Of a stretch of 64,000 nucleotides of DNA, positions 22,479 to 35,016 are shown piece after piece. The DNA is taken from contig JAVXUO010002322.1 of NCBI GenBank assembly GCA_033065855.1, positions 384,501 through 448,500 of the forward strand, written 5' to 3'. Made by a program: the position numbers and the translations under genes. The notes beneath the pieces were generated by a model. The model had not been told where the DNA came from. It ran no database searches and saw only the letters and a list, made by a program, of their open reading frames with translations. This stretch comes from Escallonia rubra. Its lineage: Eukaryota > Streptophyta > Magnoliopsida > Escalloniales > Escalloniaceae. Within the stretch, counting starts at the first letter, position 1, and the number at the start of each line of letters is the position of its first letter.

Positions 22479-24410
22479 TAGAAGAATCCGAGTTGGGAGC
22501 GATTTTGCTAAATGTATATACAATTTAGAATTTTATATTACATACGCTATACGCACAGAACATATATGCATACATACACATGCATTGTCGTTTATTTAAC
22601 ATTACAGTACCTAGCTGCTCTGAGTTTTTGTTCAGCAGAAAATTTGATATCATGTGTGAACTACTTGTGCAAAGCTTTTTGACTGATAGACCAGTCATAT
22701 AAGAGCCTGATGTGGCCAGCCCACAGCCATGAAGACCCACTCCCATGTGTTCTCTGCCTCCCAGCGAGGTGACCAGTGGTAGACATTGGAACTAAGAACT
22801 GCTTTGCTTTCTCCTAGCCCAATGCTTGGTTAGCTTTGACTTCCTCTTTCTTTCTGAATACCCTAACCCACATTAACGATCACCCATAAGATATTTTGTG
22901 GCAGCCAGAGTGAAGAATCTGAGGCTACGTAAGTTCGCGATTCCAACCCACCAAGGATCACGCTCCCAACAAGCTCCCATGTTGGGAGCGCAAATTCAAG
23001 AATCTTAGGGAGAATCGTGGTCTACCTACGAGAATCCTGCAACTTACGTTGAATCTGTTAACATGCAAGTACTGTCATAGGCATTCCTGGCTGCCATTTT
23101 ACAAGCTGGTCTACTATTCCAAGTCAAAGTCTGAAGAAAGGACACAACAAATAGCGTCAAACAAGGTCGTGACATATGCGTCACGACCCACTATGTGTAA
23201 AAAGCCGTAACTCCAGCATAACCTGCTTGTCAGATGGTAACACTAACTGTGCAGCACAGTTGATATATAGGCTGTTTTACGATCGAAAGAACAAAATGCG
23301 ACATATAACCTTGTAATCAGTTGATAAATGAACCACGTAACATGTTGACATGAGTAGCACAGCCTTTTGACCTGTCTAATAATTTGGAAATACGTAATAT
23401 GCATGTACGTGTACACAACTACCATACGAGATCCAACAATAGCTGAAACATTCCTTGTTCGTAACATATAATATCCATGTTATGTATTATGTGCAACCAC
23501 TTATAGCCTATACAGTGTTATAAACCGGTCAATTGGCAATGGACAGGACGCAAACCTAGACCCTTTTACTAATTGGTCAAACAACCACGAAGCACGATAA
23601 GCCTAAATCCAATTTCGAGTGATAGTGAAGATTTCTTCAGAACAAGTTTTTGTCACTGCCAACTTCAAACTTAGGATATTTCTTCATGTACCTATAATCT
23701 GATGGTTTCCCCTAGTATGGCAATGCAGATGCGTATTTTATTACTATAGATTGTCTGCCTAGGTCATGTTCTTGGATCCAACATGCACTGGTTTCTGCTA
23801 CAAACAGAGATTTGGCAAGTTACTCTCTTGCAATTAAATAGCAGATGCACTTTTTCTTTTTCCTATCCTGTATATTACATGCTACAGAAGAGCATAATTC
23901 TTCCAAGTCACGTAAGAGCATAACCAGTATGTTTTGACCCCTAAAAATCTTACAAAAAATGTTCCCAACTAGAATTCTATTGCCAAAATAAATGGGAGTT
24001 CACCCAAAGCATGGCTAACTTTTTATGCAGAAGGTAAAAGACTGCATAGCCTAAAGTAGTTTGACAAGAGCCAAAACTGCTAGGAGTCAATCTATATCTT
24101 TCTTTAATAAATTTATTTGCAGGACACTAAAGATTCCAGTCATATGCTGTTGAATTAAACCAGAGCAGATAAGAAGGGGCAGCTGAAGATCGGTAACTAT
24201 CGTGGTTCCAAACATCAAACCCCAGTCCCCTCTTAATAATATCACCAACAGTTCTATGAGGAATCCATACAACCGATAAGATCTAGATATGTGGGTATAC
24301 ATATATAGTACCAGAGTCACTCTCATTCCAGCTTATCAACTGTAGGGAGCAAATCGTCGATGAGTGCTTTTATTCGATTCTCTCAGTCAGAGGGGTGTCT
24401 TTATGTTTCT
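22479..24410. other. Intergenic, one short hairpin, one coding-like scrap
   Basis: A perfect 11-bp hairpin (cgctcccaaca, loop 8) lies at 22961-22990. A minus-strand frame at 24127-24282 reads like protein (VVWIPHRTVGDIIKRG, then WNHDSYRSSAAPSYLLWF and a stop after YDWNL), but I do not recognise it and could not attach other exons. Nothing else is apparent. Confidence 0.4.
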
Positions 24411-24414
24411 GAAA

Positions 24415-24760
24415 TTCTATATGGCAGTCTAAGGCTCCCCTTAGTGTGTGCTACTTAACTTGGGAAGCAGCCACAAATGCAGCTTTGACGGGCATAACTT
24501 GCAAAAACGGAGGAAGATTTGTGTTAAATTGGTGCTATATGAGTAAGTGGGTCGGTAAATTTGTGGATCCCCTTGTGCTGCATTGCTCAGTGGCTAAGGA
24601 GCTTTGGAATATGGTTTTTTGCTTGCTGAGTATTCTTTGGATTATGCTGCGTTCAGTAGTGGATTTGTTGTTTGCCTTTGTACAACCCAAGGAAGAGCCT
24701 CCTAAGGCCTAGGGATTCAATTCAACTATGCTTGTTTTGGTGTGGGCTTTTGAGGTTTTG
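24415..24760 (+). pseudogene. Degraded LINE-type reverse transcriptase 3' region (zf-RVT domain)
   Basis: The plus strand encodes the zinc-binding C-terminal region typical of plant non-LTR reverse transcriptases: LSVCYLTWEAATNAALT, RCYMS-like CYMSKWVG, then LHCSVAKELWNMVF and RSVVDLLFAF. In intact relatives this follows the polymerase domain and has the pattern W.A....L.T...L.RRG...N.C..C...E...HL..HC. Here the Cys/His spacing is damaged and the preceding polymerase is missing. It is a short decayed remnant. Confidence 0.65.
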
Positions 24761-25566
24761 AGTTGTCTTTAATGATATTTAAAATAGTTTCTGCATTCTC
24801 TGTTTTGTTGGGGGGATGTGAAAACGAAAGAAGCCTTTGAAACGTTCATAGGTACTTTTGGTAGGGTTTTAGAAGGTTGAGTTTTCCTTTTTGCTCTTGT
24901 TGAACACAATTGGCACCCCTTCTTTTGGTGACCTTCGTGAATAAAAATTTTACTTGGAAGCAAAAATTGTATGGTGCAAATCTTGATCTTGCAAATCTAC
25001 TTACAATAGCTGTTCTCTCATCACAATTTAGACACACGAACATGTAAAATTGCTATATTAACCAATAACAAAGAACAGTTTGAAAATTACCAATTGAAGC
25101 ACTTGACTGATCCTACAAACGAGGACTCGCCATCTGTCCATTGACGAATCTGTTCAACACCATGAGGTCTGAATATAATGAACAATAGATGCAGAATGTC
25201 AGAAACACATTCATCTATGGAGATTTGCACTTTGTGTCTGAATAAAGTATAGCGGAACTTGCTTAATACCTTCGAATATCAGAAGTAAACAAGTATACAT
25301 ACGAGCAAAGATATATATGAGCGTGGAAGAGAGACTTGTTAAAGAACACTTACAAGAATTAATGTGACTACTGTACTTTCAGAACATTTCATCACGAACA
25401 TTAGTGAGACGGTAAAACAAATTCACTGTGCAAGTCCTTCTCTTCTATTCTTCAAAAAAATTCTTGAGTTCCAAAATCTGTGAATGAATCTAGTAAAATG
25501 GGCACGAGCTCCTGGAAAGCTGCCTCGTTAGCAAACCACTAGTCTCTGTTTTTAGTTTATCCTAAT
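24761..25566. other. Intergenic, 3' flank of the 413-aa PPR gene
   Basis: No gene is seen. This is ordinary AT-rich spacer downstream of the minus-strand PPR gene. Confidence 0.4.
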
Positions 25567-26808
25567 TTAGCTCCTTGAAAGTATAGATTGCATGGCACCC
25601 AATTGATTAGCAGAAAAAGGAGATATCCTTTTCTTTGCCAAACCTGTGATAAACCTAGCTTTTTCGAGCTTCCCGCCCTTCATGAGGCCTTCAAGTAGTT
25701 TATAGATAGTTTCAACACTCGGAAACCAATTCTTGCTCATACTGTCTTTGCACATGGTATATGCAATATCAAACTCACCTTCTTTACATAGGTAATGAAT
25801 CATGGTCTGATATATTTTCTCATTGGGCTTGTAGCCCTCGCCATGTAAAGCAGAATAAACCCTTTTGGCCATTTCAAGATAACCAGCCCTGCAATAGCCT
25901 TTTATCACCAAATTATAAGTAACCTCGTCGGGACTAATTCGAAGATACCGCATCGTACCCATCAGATCGTTAGCTTGCCATGCTCGCCCCCTGCTAACCA
26001 AGTACTGAATCCTAGCATTGAAGGTTGCAAGGTTGGGCAAACAACCCTTAAGCACCATAAGATTCCACAATCCATTGCCAATCTCGCATTGGTTTATCTT
26101 ATAAAATGCTGATATAAGAGTCGTGTATGTAACCACGTCAGGTGTGATTCTCACTTTTTCCATGTCTACCATGATCAAATAAGCTTTATCCGGTATATCC
26201 AGCTCACACAATGCCTTGATAACAATGTTAACAGAAAATGTATCTAACTGAAACCCGTACTTCCAAGGCGAATCTCTAAGAAAAGACATAATGGCCGCCA
26301 AGTCACGCGTTTGTGTCAAAACCTTGAGTGCCGCGTTGAACGACTTAACTGTCCGACGACAACCATACAAATGCATATTGTAGTAAGTATCAACAGCTTG
26401 ATTAATCATCCCTGCCTTCCCATACAGCATTATAATCCGCACAATGAAACCTTCACGCCGCCCCTGCCGCAAGGTCTTCTGATGCTCAAGCAATTCCTCT
26501 ATGTAATCAAAGCGCCGCGCCCCTGCTAACCGAGATACCGTGTCTTCAAATGCAAAACGGTTTTCAATAACAATCTTGTTGTGGGCATTAGCCTTGAATA
26601 GTTGGAATAGCTTCTCAGGATCTCTCTCGGCCTTAAGCTTAAAAAGGGCAGGCTCCTCTACAGTGATAGGCTTCCTAGTGTTATTAGAAACTACAATAGG
26701 GGGGCTACAACTAGAAGTGGCACTGTCAGTCGATTTAATGGGGGCAGTGGCGATAGCAGCGGTGGAATATGCGGTGCCGAATCTGCGAACCACACGCAGA
26801 GAGAGCAT
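25567..26808 (-). CDS. P-class PPR protein, 413 aa, mitochondrial type
   Basis: A single intronless frame of 413 residues. The N-terminus (MLSLRVVRRFGTAYSTAAIA) is rich in Arg, Ser and Ala with no acidic residue, as in mitochondrial presequences. A conserved family block follows (RDPEKLFQLFKANAHNK, ENRFAFEDTVSRLAGARRFD), then about eight PPR motifs, including VVTYTTLISAFYKINQ and EVTYNLVIKGYCRAGY. Without E or DYW domains it should act as an RNA-binding factor, not an editing factor. The block IYQTMIHYLCKEGEFDIAYT and the start match my recollection of Arabidopsis At1g80150. The start is the first ATG and gives the targeting peptide. It is complete and undamaged. Confidence 0.93.
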   Translation of the reverse strand: MLSLRVVRRFGTAYSTAAIATAPIKSTDSATSSCSPPIVVSNNTRKPITVEEPALFKLKAERDPEKLFQLFKANAHNKIVIENRFAFEDTVSRLAGARRFDYIEELLEHQKTLRQGRREGFIVRIIMLYGKAGMINQAVDTYYNMHLYGCRRTVKSFNAALKVLTQTRDLAAIMSFLRDSPWKYGFQLDTFSVNIVIKALCELDIPDKAYLIMVDMEKVRITPDVVTYTTLISAFYKINQCEIGNGLWNLMVLKGCLPNLATFNARIQYLVSRGRAWQANDLMGTMRYLRISPDEVTYNLVIKGYCRAGYLEMAKRVYSALHGEGYKPNEKIYQTMIHYLCKEGEFDIAYTMCKDSMSKNWFPSVETIYKLLEGLMKGGKLEKARFITGLAKKRISPFSANQLGAMQSILSRS

Positions 26809-29063
26809 GATCTAGTACTATACTCAGATTGCACATACCAACCCACTAAAATTAGGGTTCATACCCAATCATGTAAAGTTATCTTCAATACCCATTAAAG
26901 AATAGAGTAACTTCTATCAGATGGAACATCCCAGCCCACCAAAATTATAGCTTAAACCGACTCTTGTAAGGAAATGTTGAATACCCACGAAACAATAGAG
27001 CTAGCCCAGCAAGATTAACGGTTGACACTTTAGCGGGCTTAATTTATTAGATCAAAACACGAAGCTGAACTATCCAATCTTTCACGAAAATTGAAACCCT
27101 AGAAAGAATGATGGTTAAACACTAAACCCTCATAACATAACGGGGCTGAGCTGATGAGAAATGAAATGCTTGCAGCCAAGAATAAAAAGCCTATACCTGG
27201 GAGAGCTGAACCCAATGACCCAACCAAACCAGCCCAGAGATGGCAGCTACAGTTGTGCATTGATGTTAGGCATAATATACTAGCAAACTATAGATTCGTA
27301 AAGGGTGTCAAATTCGGCGGGATTTGCAGCCAAAGCTGCGGCAGGGGGAGTGACACACTGGTGTTTTAGGGTGCGTACGTGTATTAGGCTATTAGCAGAC
27401 TAAATTGGTATCCAGGTTAAAAAAAAACTAAATTGTAAAAAACAAATGCAATAGTGACAAAACTTTGATCTTTTGGGTGAAGAATCGGCCATTGTTGAAT
27501 CCTGATTAAAGAGGGGCCGTCCGGGCGGATGCGACTAAATCCGGGGCGACAACGCACAATGTATTTCAAGATCCGTGTAATTTTTAGATATATTGGTCTG
27601 AAAGCATAATAATTTTGTTCTACTTGATAATAAGGAGTCCGAGCCGGTTTCATCAATATGCAACTATTCTAGTAAGGAGTGAGTGAAACAGACTCCTAAT
27701 TCATACTCGTAAGCTCAAAAAGCGTGAGGATATGAGCATAATCGGGAGTGAGCGAATCACTCAATGTCTTTATCGCAGTTCTGAACTATGAGCTATATAC
27801 GATGAAGTCGAGTCCCCTTAACCACACGGCCTAGACTTCGTTGGTGAATCACTTGAGCCTTCATACCTATCTCTTGGGTGCCTCTTTCAACGGATGATGG
27901 ACGAAAAGAAAGCATCAAACTAATACATGAAAATGTATTTTAAGATATACTTGCAAAAAAATACTTATCTCCATTTACTTGCACCACCGCTTACCTCCTA
28001 GATTAGTCCTTAAAAAGCCTAGGAAAAGCTCTAAATTTGGCCACATGCAAGTTCACCAATTCAATGGCACGAACCCCCGACCACTTTTTTCATGTTGGAG
28101 ATGGATGGTGGTTTTATTAGGCGAGTAAATAAGGGATAATTGTAGCCATCGTTCGTGATTACACTGACATGCCGGCTAGAGCCATGGCCAAATCATGTTC
28201 CAAATGCAGCTTCAACGTAGCATGTGGAGGCTATTGCCTTTAAGCGATGGTTGAGGCGAAGGTAGTGTGGCTCATGATTAGGAAAATGACTTTTGCTCGG
28301 ACCAAATGGCAAAACATGCAGGTGATCAGCGTCGTGTATTCCAACTGTGGAATCATGCGCCGACCTTTTTGTATAACCTACTGCAAAATGATGTTAGTGA
28401 GAGAGTCACCCCACGATATATGACTCACAATGCTTGATAAATAAAATCTAATCGTCTTTTTTTTAAAAAAAATGATTGGGATGGAAAGTTCAATAACCAA
28501 AAATGATGTGGCTGTCCATCTCGCCATGTTCGAAGGGTGGGGTGGCGGTGGGGCTGGTTGATTGCGATTTTGACTTGGTATTGGAGTTTGATAGAGAAGT
28601 GGTGGTTTGGTATTTTTGAATATGGGATTAGCAAATGCTAAAAGAAAAAGAAAAGGGAAAAAGGAAAAAATCAAATAAAGAAAATGGTAACCAAATGTAG
28701 GATAAGTTCCCCCCCACATTTATGCATACCTAAAAGAAAATCTCATTTTTTTCGCGGTACAAAACAAAAATTATCAACTTATAGCGGATAGATACAGACT
28801 CATAAAAAAGTACCGATCTGCTGTATTTTTTGTTTTTCTAATTTTGCTTCACCCCATTTAAATTAGAAAAAATCTAATTTCGCGGGATCATCACCTTTGT
28901 TTTTTGGGTGTCCAAAAGTTCATTTTATTTGTTGCTAAAAGTGTATTGGCAACAAAAATTTCGACTCTCACAACATCTGAGGTTTAAAATTCCCCGCGTG
29001 GCATTCCCCTGCACTACAAATTCAACAACAATACAAAGCTGCAGGCAACTTCTTCATTTCCTT
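26809..29063. other. Intergenic between the divergently transcribed PPR and DCC genes
   Basis: This 2.25-kb space lies between divergent start codons and should hold both promoters. I see no gene. Short A and T tracts occur near 27420, 28470 and 28870. No transposon ends were recognised. Confidence 0.45.
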
Positions 29064-31894
29064 ATGGCGCTCATAGTCCCTGGTGGGTGTGCACGACTAC
29101 TGCCGAGCTCGCAACCACCGGCGCACGCGAGAAGCCGCCGCCGGTTCACCACTTTGGCCACTGTATCGTCCCCATCTCGAGGCGGCGAAGCGGTGGACTG
29201 GGTAAAGACAACATCCGGTTTCTTCGAGCAGGATTCTAGACCCATCATGCTATTTGACGGTAACGTTATCATACTCCTAGTGCAAAATTACTTCTTTCTC
29301 TTATATAAAGCTTCTGTATATACTGATTATTCCAAATTTAACGCAAAAAGAAGCCCATCTTAGTTGGATTAATCTAGAAAGTTAATGCAAATGGTTCTTA
29401 GTTTTAGCGCAACCATTTGAAACACTAAATTAATGTCAAGTACTTAGTTCGTAAATTCACTTTCCTTGCAACATCCAGTTAATCTTTCTTCACCATTTTG
29501 GATATGTCATGATTATCGTTATCATCATGCTATCGATTTTCATGCCGTTCTGATTAGTACAATTTTCGGGCCAGAGCCCATTGTACTTCAATAATTGATG
29601 CGGAATTAAGTTCTCTTCTTTAATTATATAACAGGATTAAGTAATGGATGGTGGTATTTGCCTTGATTTAAGGAGAGAAATAAGGAAACAGGAGATACTC
29701 CATTTACTTTGGCAGGCAATATTTATTTAGAGAATGATAAAAAAAAGCGGGATATTATAAATTGCTAACTTTTTTAGCCATAATATTAGCAATTGGACTC
29801 CAATCGGATGCTTGTTGTAGGATAATGAGTTGGTGACTCAAGTGAGTTTTTTGAGCTTTCAGTAGCTTGCATGATTCCAATTAAAGAGTGAGAAAGTTGA
29901 AACATTCTTTTAGAGAAAGTAGAAAAGAATACTGACAAATTAGACGCCACAAGTCTTCTCGAACTTGTATTGGCATGAGCAAATTGTGGTGGGGTGCTAT
30001 GTTACATGGACTCTTCAGTATGCGAGAGGTACTCGACACTTGGACATAGGTATGGGATATGTGTCCGACACATCCATGAGATATGCCATTATGAACACTA
30101 TCTTATAGTATTTTGTTTAATTCGTTATTGCTTTGAGACGAGACAAGTTGTCAATATGAACATTTTGCTGTATCCACGTGCCTTGTATTTTCAAAATTAC
30201 ACGAATCCCACTTGGACACGTACTCAATCTGGACACTCGTACCGAGTCCATGTAACATAGGTCGGCTGTATACTTTACCATATCTATGGAGTCAAATGTT
30301 CTCCTGATTACAGTAAAATGATGTGTGTTACAGGTGTCTGCAACTTATGTAATGGAGGTGTGAAGTTTGTCCGTGATAATGATCGACAAAGGTTGGTTTT
30401 TTCCTTCCTCCCTGTCAGATTTCTTTTTTAAGTCAAGCTTTAACTGTAATGCAGTACGTGCAAATGGCTTCTGGGTACAAATTTGGTTGAAAAGCGTTAT
30501 GAGTTTTCTTGTATCTAAAGAGAATGATACCAAGGGACGGATTAAATTTGATTGCTTGATTCATATTCACCATATCGACTCTTTGGCAGTTAGACCTTAT
30601 TTCTGTGAGCATTATTAGGATATAAACCCACCTAACAAGACAGATATAACATCAGATGTTGTATTGCTCGAGACGCGTCATATTAATCAAGCAATGAATT
30701 TTGATTTTTTCCCTGACCTTATTTCTGTGAGCATTATTGGGATATAAAATCCACCTAACAAAACAGATACACCTGATGTCGTATTGCTAGAAACGTGTCA
30801 TAGTGCATGCGGGATTCTTGAAAACTTGGACTGAATACCCACTGTATATGGTATTATTACACTTGGAATTATGTGAACAAAATGGAATTTTTGGTGGATC
30901 GTTAACATTAAAATACTCGTCATTACTAGCACAAATCCGGTAAAGGAGTTATTCAAAGATATAAAAGGGTCCGTTGCCATTTGTGGATATTAAAAACTAA
31001 GATATATGGTTGAGTTTAATTGGATGTATGACCTCTCAACAGCTGTAGAAAGTATTGGTGCTTTCAACTTTACCTATCCTACTGACTACCATACGAAAGA
31101 TTGTAATATCTTGTCCGGAAGAAGATCATCGTAAGTTGAGAAGTTAGAGATCACATAGAAATGCCTCAGTGAACCATTAAGAAGTTGGTGCTTGAGACTT
31201 TGGGAATGTCTATTTCCACACCATATTATGCTTTTCCACGACATCATGTGTCACTCAAAGATTTATATTTGTCAGGTGTGTGTATATAATCTGTGGAAAT
31301 AGACGTTCCCGCAGGCCTTTTTTGTATTGTTAATTACCATGTAGAAAGAACTCTCTCTTTTCATAAAGTTGATCGTTGAGCAGGAGAATAAGGTTTGAAG
31401 CTCTACAGAGCGAAGCAGGGAAGAATCTACTTAGGAGATCTGGAAGAGCACCTGATGATATTTCTAGTGTGGTACTCGTCGAAAAGGATAGGTATGTGAA
31501 CACAAAGCCAATAGTATTTCAGCTGAAAGCTAGTATGAGATAATTTTGCACACGAAGTATCTTAGCTGAAACATCAAATATGCCTGATAAACACAACCTG
31601 AGATGCATTGAAACTCTTGTGGATTCAGGTCATATATCAAGTCAGATGCCGTATTGAAAATCATGGAGTACATAAACTTACCATTTCCCCAGCTAGCATT
31701 CTTTTTGCAGTTTGTGCCACTGTAAGCAGTAACTATCCTTTCATTATAGCTTTGAATTAAATATAGCAACTAAAATCTAGCATTATTACGTTCTTGGTGT
31801 TGATAATTGCAGACTGATACGGGATTTTGCATATGATAACGTTGCAAACAACCGTTACACGATTTTTGGTCGCTCAGAAACATGTGAGCTATAG
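29064..31894 (+). CDS. DCC-family (DUF393) thiol-disulfide oxidoreductase, probably plastid-targeted
   Basis: Five exons (29064-29259, 30334-30391, 31384-31491, 31629-31721, 31813-31894) join in frame to 178 residues. The first 40 or so residues are Ser/Arg/Ala-rich (RSRRRFTTLATVSSPSR), like a chloroplast transit peptide. The domain opens with the family signature: FDGVCNLCNGGVKF holds the C-x2-C pair (Cys68, Cys71) expected to do dithiol chemistry. It continues with RIRFEALQSEAG, the DRSYIKSDAVL block and the terminal YTIFGRSETCEL, all typical of plant DCC proteins. Substrate is not known for the plant members. It resembles Arabidopsis At1g52590 (recalled). Intron 1 hosts a small transposon and intron 2 a local duplication. 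The gene is tail-to-tail with the first polygalacturonase, with 718 bp between stop codons. Confidence 0.9.
29998..30260. mobile_element. Small inverted-repeat element in intron 1 of the DCC gene
   Basis: Perfect 17-bp inverted repeats, ctatgttacatggactc, form both ends (29998-30014 and 30244-30260). Inside are units such as gtgtccgacac and cacttggacat. It has no coding capacity. The flanks gtggggtg and gtcggctg agree at only 6 of 8 positions, so superfamily (hAT or Mutator) stays open. A diverged copy lies in the opposite orientation near 63790-63880. Confidence 0.65.
30597..30803. repeat. Imperfect direct duplication in intron 2 of the DCC gene
   Basis: Two adjacent copies of a segment beginning cttatttctgtgagcatta (about 30597-30682 and 30718-30803) are separated by roughly 35 bp and differ by several substitutions and small gaps. 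It looks like a local duplication, with no transposon ends. Confidence 0.7.
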
Positions 31895-32612
31895 AAGTGT
31901 GGAGTGCTCACTAAGGACCTTTCGATTGACGTACCAGAAAGTTCTAAAATGCAATGGTGGTCATGGAATGTATATACGCAAAGCTACACGTAAGCTTGAA
32001 TGCACTTCATTAGTTGTAGTTGCCTGTTGCTCGTTCAGCCTGTTTCCATTAAGGTGAAATTCAAATATCCATATCCTGGACCTTGCTTATACAGTTGTAA
32101 ATGCTGATAGGAAGCAGATTATTTACACTTGTTTCTAACTAATGCACTTTTCTTTGGTGAAATTGGCATTAGTCGTAGCAAAACTTCTATTATCTGTATC
32201 TTTTTTTCCAACTTTTGTCTAGTTACGTCAAAGAGAGTTGGACGATTATGTTATCATATGCTTTGAATGGTTAATCATTTTGTGGGTTAGATGTCCCTGA
32301 GGGTCAAAGATGTCAAATGCATGCTCAAAACTCCCAGAAATAGAAATTTTCATTCAGAAATTTTGACCTTGTTATTAAGGCGACTTAGTCGGGACCAACG
32401 AACAGGCACTTCACAAAACTATATATGGATTTACCATCATAATATTTATTCTTCATCTGGGTGTAAAAAAAATTTCTTGTCCAGAACCAGAACCAAAACC
32501 ACTTGCGTATCCTTAAAGCTTAGAAACTTTCCCCATGAAACAGCGGCGACTGTCATAGACTACCACCCCATTTCCATTATAGCACGGACAAGTGGCTATG
32601 CCAGTAGGCATT
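31895..32612. other. Spacer between convergent DCC and PG-A genes
   Basis: The 718 bp hold the 3' flanks of both genes. No exon was found. A 12-bp repeat (taggcatttcac) lies at the PG-A stop. Confidence 0.5.
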
Positions 32613-34939
32613 TCACAGTAGGCATTTCACAGTAGGTATAGTATGGTTGCATCTTCCATAAGCATTAATGCAGTTGCTGTAAGCCTTCTTTCCCGGAATT
32701 GTTGACGTAATATACACGTGATCAAGCACAATATTTGTGCACCCCACGCTTTCACTACAACTCAGATTTATCACCTCGTCCGTGGTTGATGTCCCCAAAA
32801 TTCCTCTGTAGGATATGTCGCTCAGCTTAATTGCAGATGTCTGCAATATCAGTACATTTTTGGAAAAGTGAAACGACAAAAGCAGTCTAGCAATTCTTCT
32901 AAATTCTCTACTGTGTTGACTAATAGGTGTGGCGTGCTTATTGCTTGGAACTGGGTGTCAGCAATTTTGTGATTGCTGCTTATTACGCACAGAATAATGA
33001 GAAAAATGTGGATTAAATTTCCTCTGTATTATCAGAAGTAATTCTTACCTTGTTTTGACAATTCACTCGATTGGGGCAGTAGTATTGGTCAATTATAATG
33101 GGGTTATTAACTGCTACAAACTTAATCTTCTCGAACGAGATCTTCCTCGCGTATCCTTCTCCTCCCTGTAAGTCAAACATTTGCACATGGAGGCTTTAAG
33201 ATAAATCTACTTCAAGTTGTTAGTCTCATCTTGATTTACCTGCCAACTCTTGATCCTTACTCCATTCGTGGTTCCGTTTAGAGTACAGTTCCGCACAAGT
33301 ATATCTTCAACTGTATCATACCCTCCGTGTCCCAGGGCTCCAATGCTTGATGGAAAAAGAAGATAGTGAAAGAGTCGTATTGGACATCCCATGAAGTGCT
33401 CTTATCAGGAAATCGTTTCTTGTGTATATGAGATCTGAGTACAAACCTTATACCATGGCCTGGTCCGCATGTCACACCAGTAATAGTAACGTTGGACGAT
33501 CCCCCGCTGATAGCAACGCAATCATCACCTATAGTATTTGCGCGAAAGATTAGTATGATGGTAAACAGTAACCTAGACGGGAAAAGGGAACAACTGTCCT
33601 AAAGATGAAAAAAATGAAGAATGTACCTGTTTCAATGTAAGAGTTTCGGACTTGTACATTTGTCGAGCCAGAGATGTCAATACCATCAGTGTTGGGGCTT
33701 GTTTCGGGGGCAATTATGTGGAGGTTAGAGATGGTTACTCCATGGCATGTTGTCAATATGATATGGCTTCTAGGGCTGTTTATATGTGTCAATCCGCTTA
33801 GTCGAAGACCGTTACATCTGTTAAATATCATTGCCTGCTTCATCGATTACCACATTAGATATCACGACATTTAAATTTTTTGCAATTTATGTTGTGCAGA
33901 AAGCGTTTTGGAAATGTGCAAGAAAACTTTACTTACAGTTGGCCCCTTGCAAGTTTCACCCTGAATGTCAGCAAAATGTAACCTAGATTAGCTTGAGCCA
34001 TATATGCAGTATAGAGAAATCTTTCTTAGCGACAAATGGTTACAGTCATGTAAGCTATAGTTAGAGCGACGAAACTCAGCCGTGAAAAAGTAAATGAATT
34101 GCCTTCGAAGTTGAGAAAGAACACTAGAACTGGAGATATTAAGTTGCAATTACGTTGGTCGCATTGTGTAGGCAAGGCTGTGGCCACCAAGCAGATCCTT
34201 GACCATCAACCTGTCCTCTTCCATTGATAGTAAGCCCATTGACGTTTGCAAAAGTAAGCCATGAGTTAATGTGAAACCCAACCCATGCAGATTTTCTGTT
34301 AGGTGCAACTAAGTTTCCGGACAGCTGCAGTCACAGGAAGAAACAAGTCTGGCATTACAAACACTGTTTTTACTTGTACTTGCGGCTCTTTCCTACGTAT
34401 AAATTCTAAGTAGACGTTCCGATACATTACCAGAAAGTAGATTCGGGAGGGCGTGCATGGACCGCTGAATGTGGCTGGCTTCAGCAGGAATATCCTGTTT
34501 CTTGGAATAACAAGGCTAGACGCATTTGATTGAGCCTCGCAAGCAGCCTTCCATGCCTTCAGGAAAGCCTATGCATTGTACATAAACATCGTCAGAGAAC
34601 TTAATTAATTGGGGTAGCTGCCACATATTCCCTAAATCCATAATACTAACGAGTGATTTTCATCGAGTAAAGGCCGGAAAGAAACGATGGAGAAGCACTC
34701 ACTTGCGAGTCATCAGATATTCCATCTCCGACTGCTCCAAAATTCGTAACAATAAAAGAACTGGAGGATACGAGGTCGTTATTCGTAACGCTCATTGCCA
34801 GCCGGAAAACCATGCATAAAACCAAGAAGAAGGTGAAATGATCCTGCAACAATTAAAATGTCTCAAGTTTGGCTGAAAACTACTGAAGTCATCCATATTA
34901 GTACTTGCGAACTCTCGTATGAAACGAATTCCGCACCAT
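32613..34939 (-). CDS. Polygalacturonase PG-A (GH28), first of a tandem array of four
   Basis: Ten coding exons on the minus strand (34937-34939, 34703-34843, 34431-34568, 34154-34324, 33937-33960, 33627-33834, 33447-33528, 33240-33345, 33049-33165, 32613-32840) join to 405 residues. After a signal peptide ([19 protein letters not shown]) it has the whole GH28 set: NTDG (207-210), GDDC (229-232), GHG (252-254) and RIK (286-288). The Asp residues are the catalytic acids and RIK binds substrate. The enzyme should hydrolyse alpha-1,4-galacturonan (demethylated pectin) in the wall; endo or exo action cannot be told. The first coding exon is the ATG alone. I chose it because the second exon begins exactly after a TTGCAG acceptor, as in all four paralogues; an in-frame ATG at 34850-34852 would fall inside the intron. 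Confidence 0.9.
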
Positions 34940-35006
34940 TCTCTTCTTACCATATAGCTAGCCAAGTTACAGAAGCCTTATGCTTCCGTGCACTCTGGTT
35001 ATCTTC

Positions 35007-35016
35007 TATATATATA
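35007..35016 (-). promoter_or_regulatory. TATA box of PG-A
   Basis: The minus strand reads GTATATATATAG about 68-77 bases before the PG-A ATG. PG-B and PG-C have TATA boxes at nearly the same distance, which supports this one. Confidence 0.6.

Noticed and set aside
28378-28719. 113-residue minus-strand frame with a hydrophobic start and Pro-rich tail
   Set aside because: It lies in A/T-tract-rich spacer. The hydrophobic part comes from T-rich DNA, and no homology or splice support is visible.
34844-34852. In-frame ATG giving MLQDHF... as PG-A start (and MQD... starts in PG-B and PG-C)
   Set aside because: All four paralogues have TGCAG directly before GAT/GAC at this point and a matching ATG|GT further upstream, so these ATGs or their codons lie in the intron.
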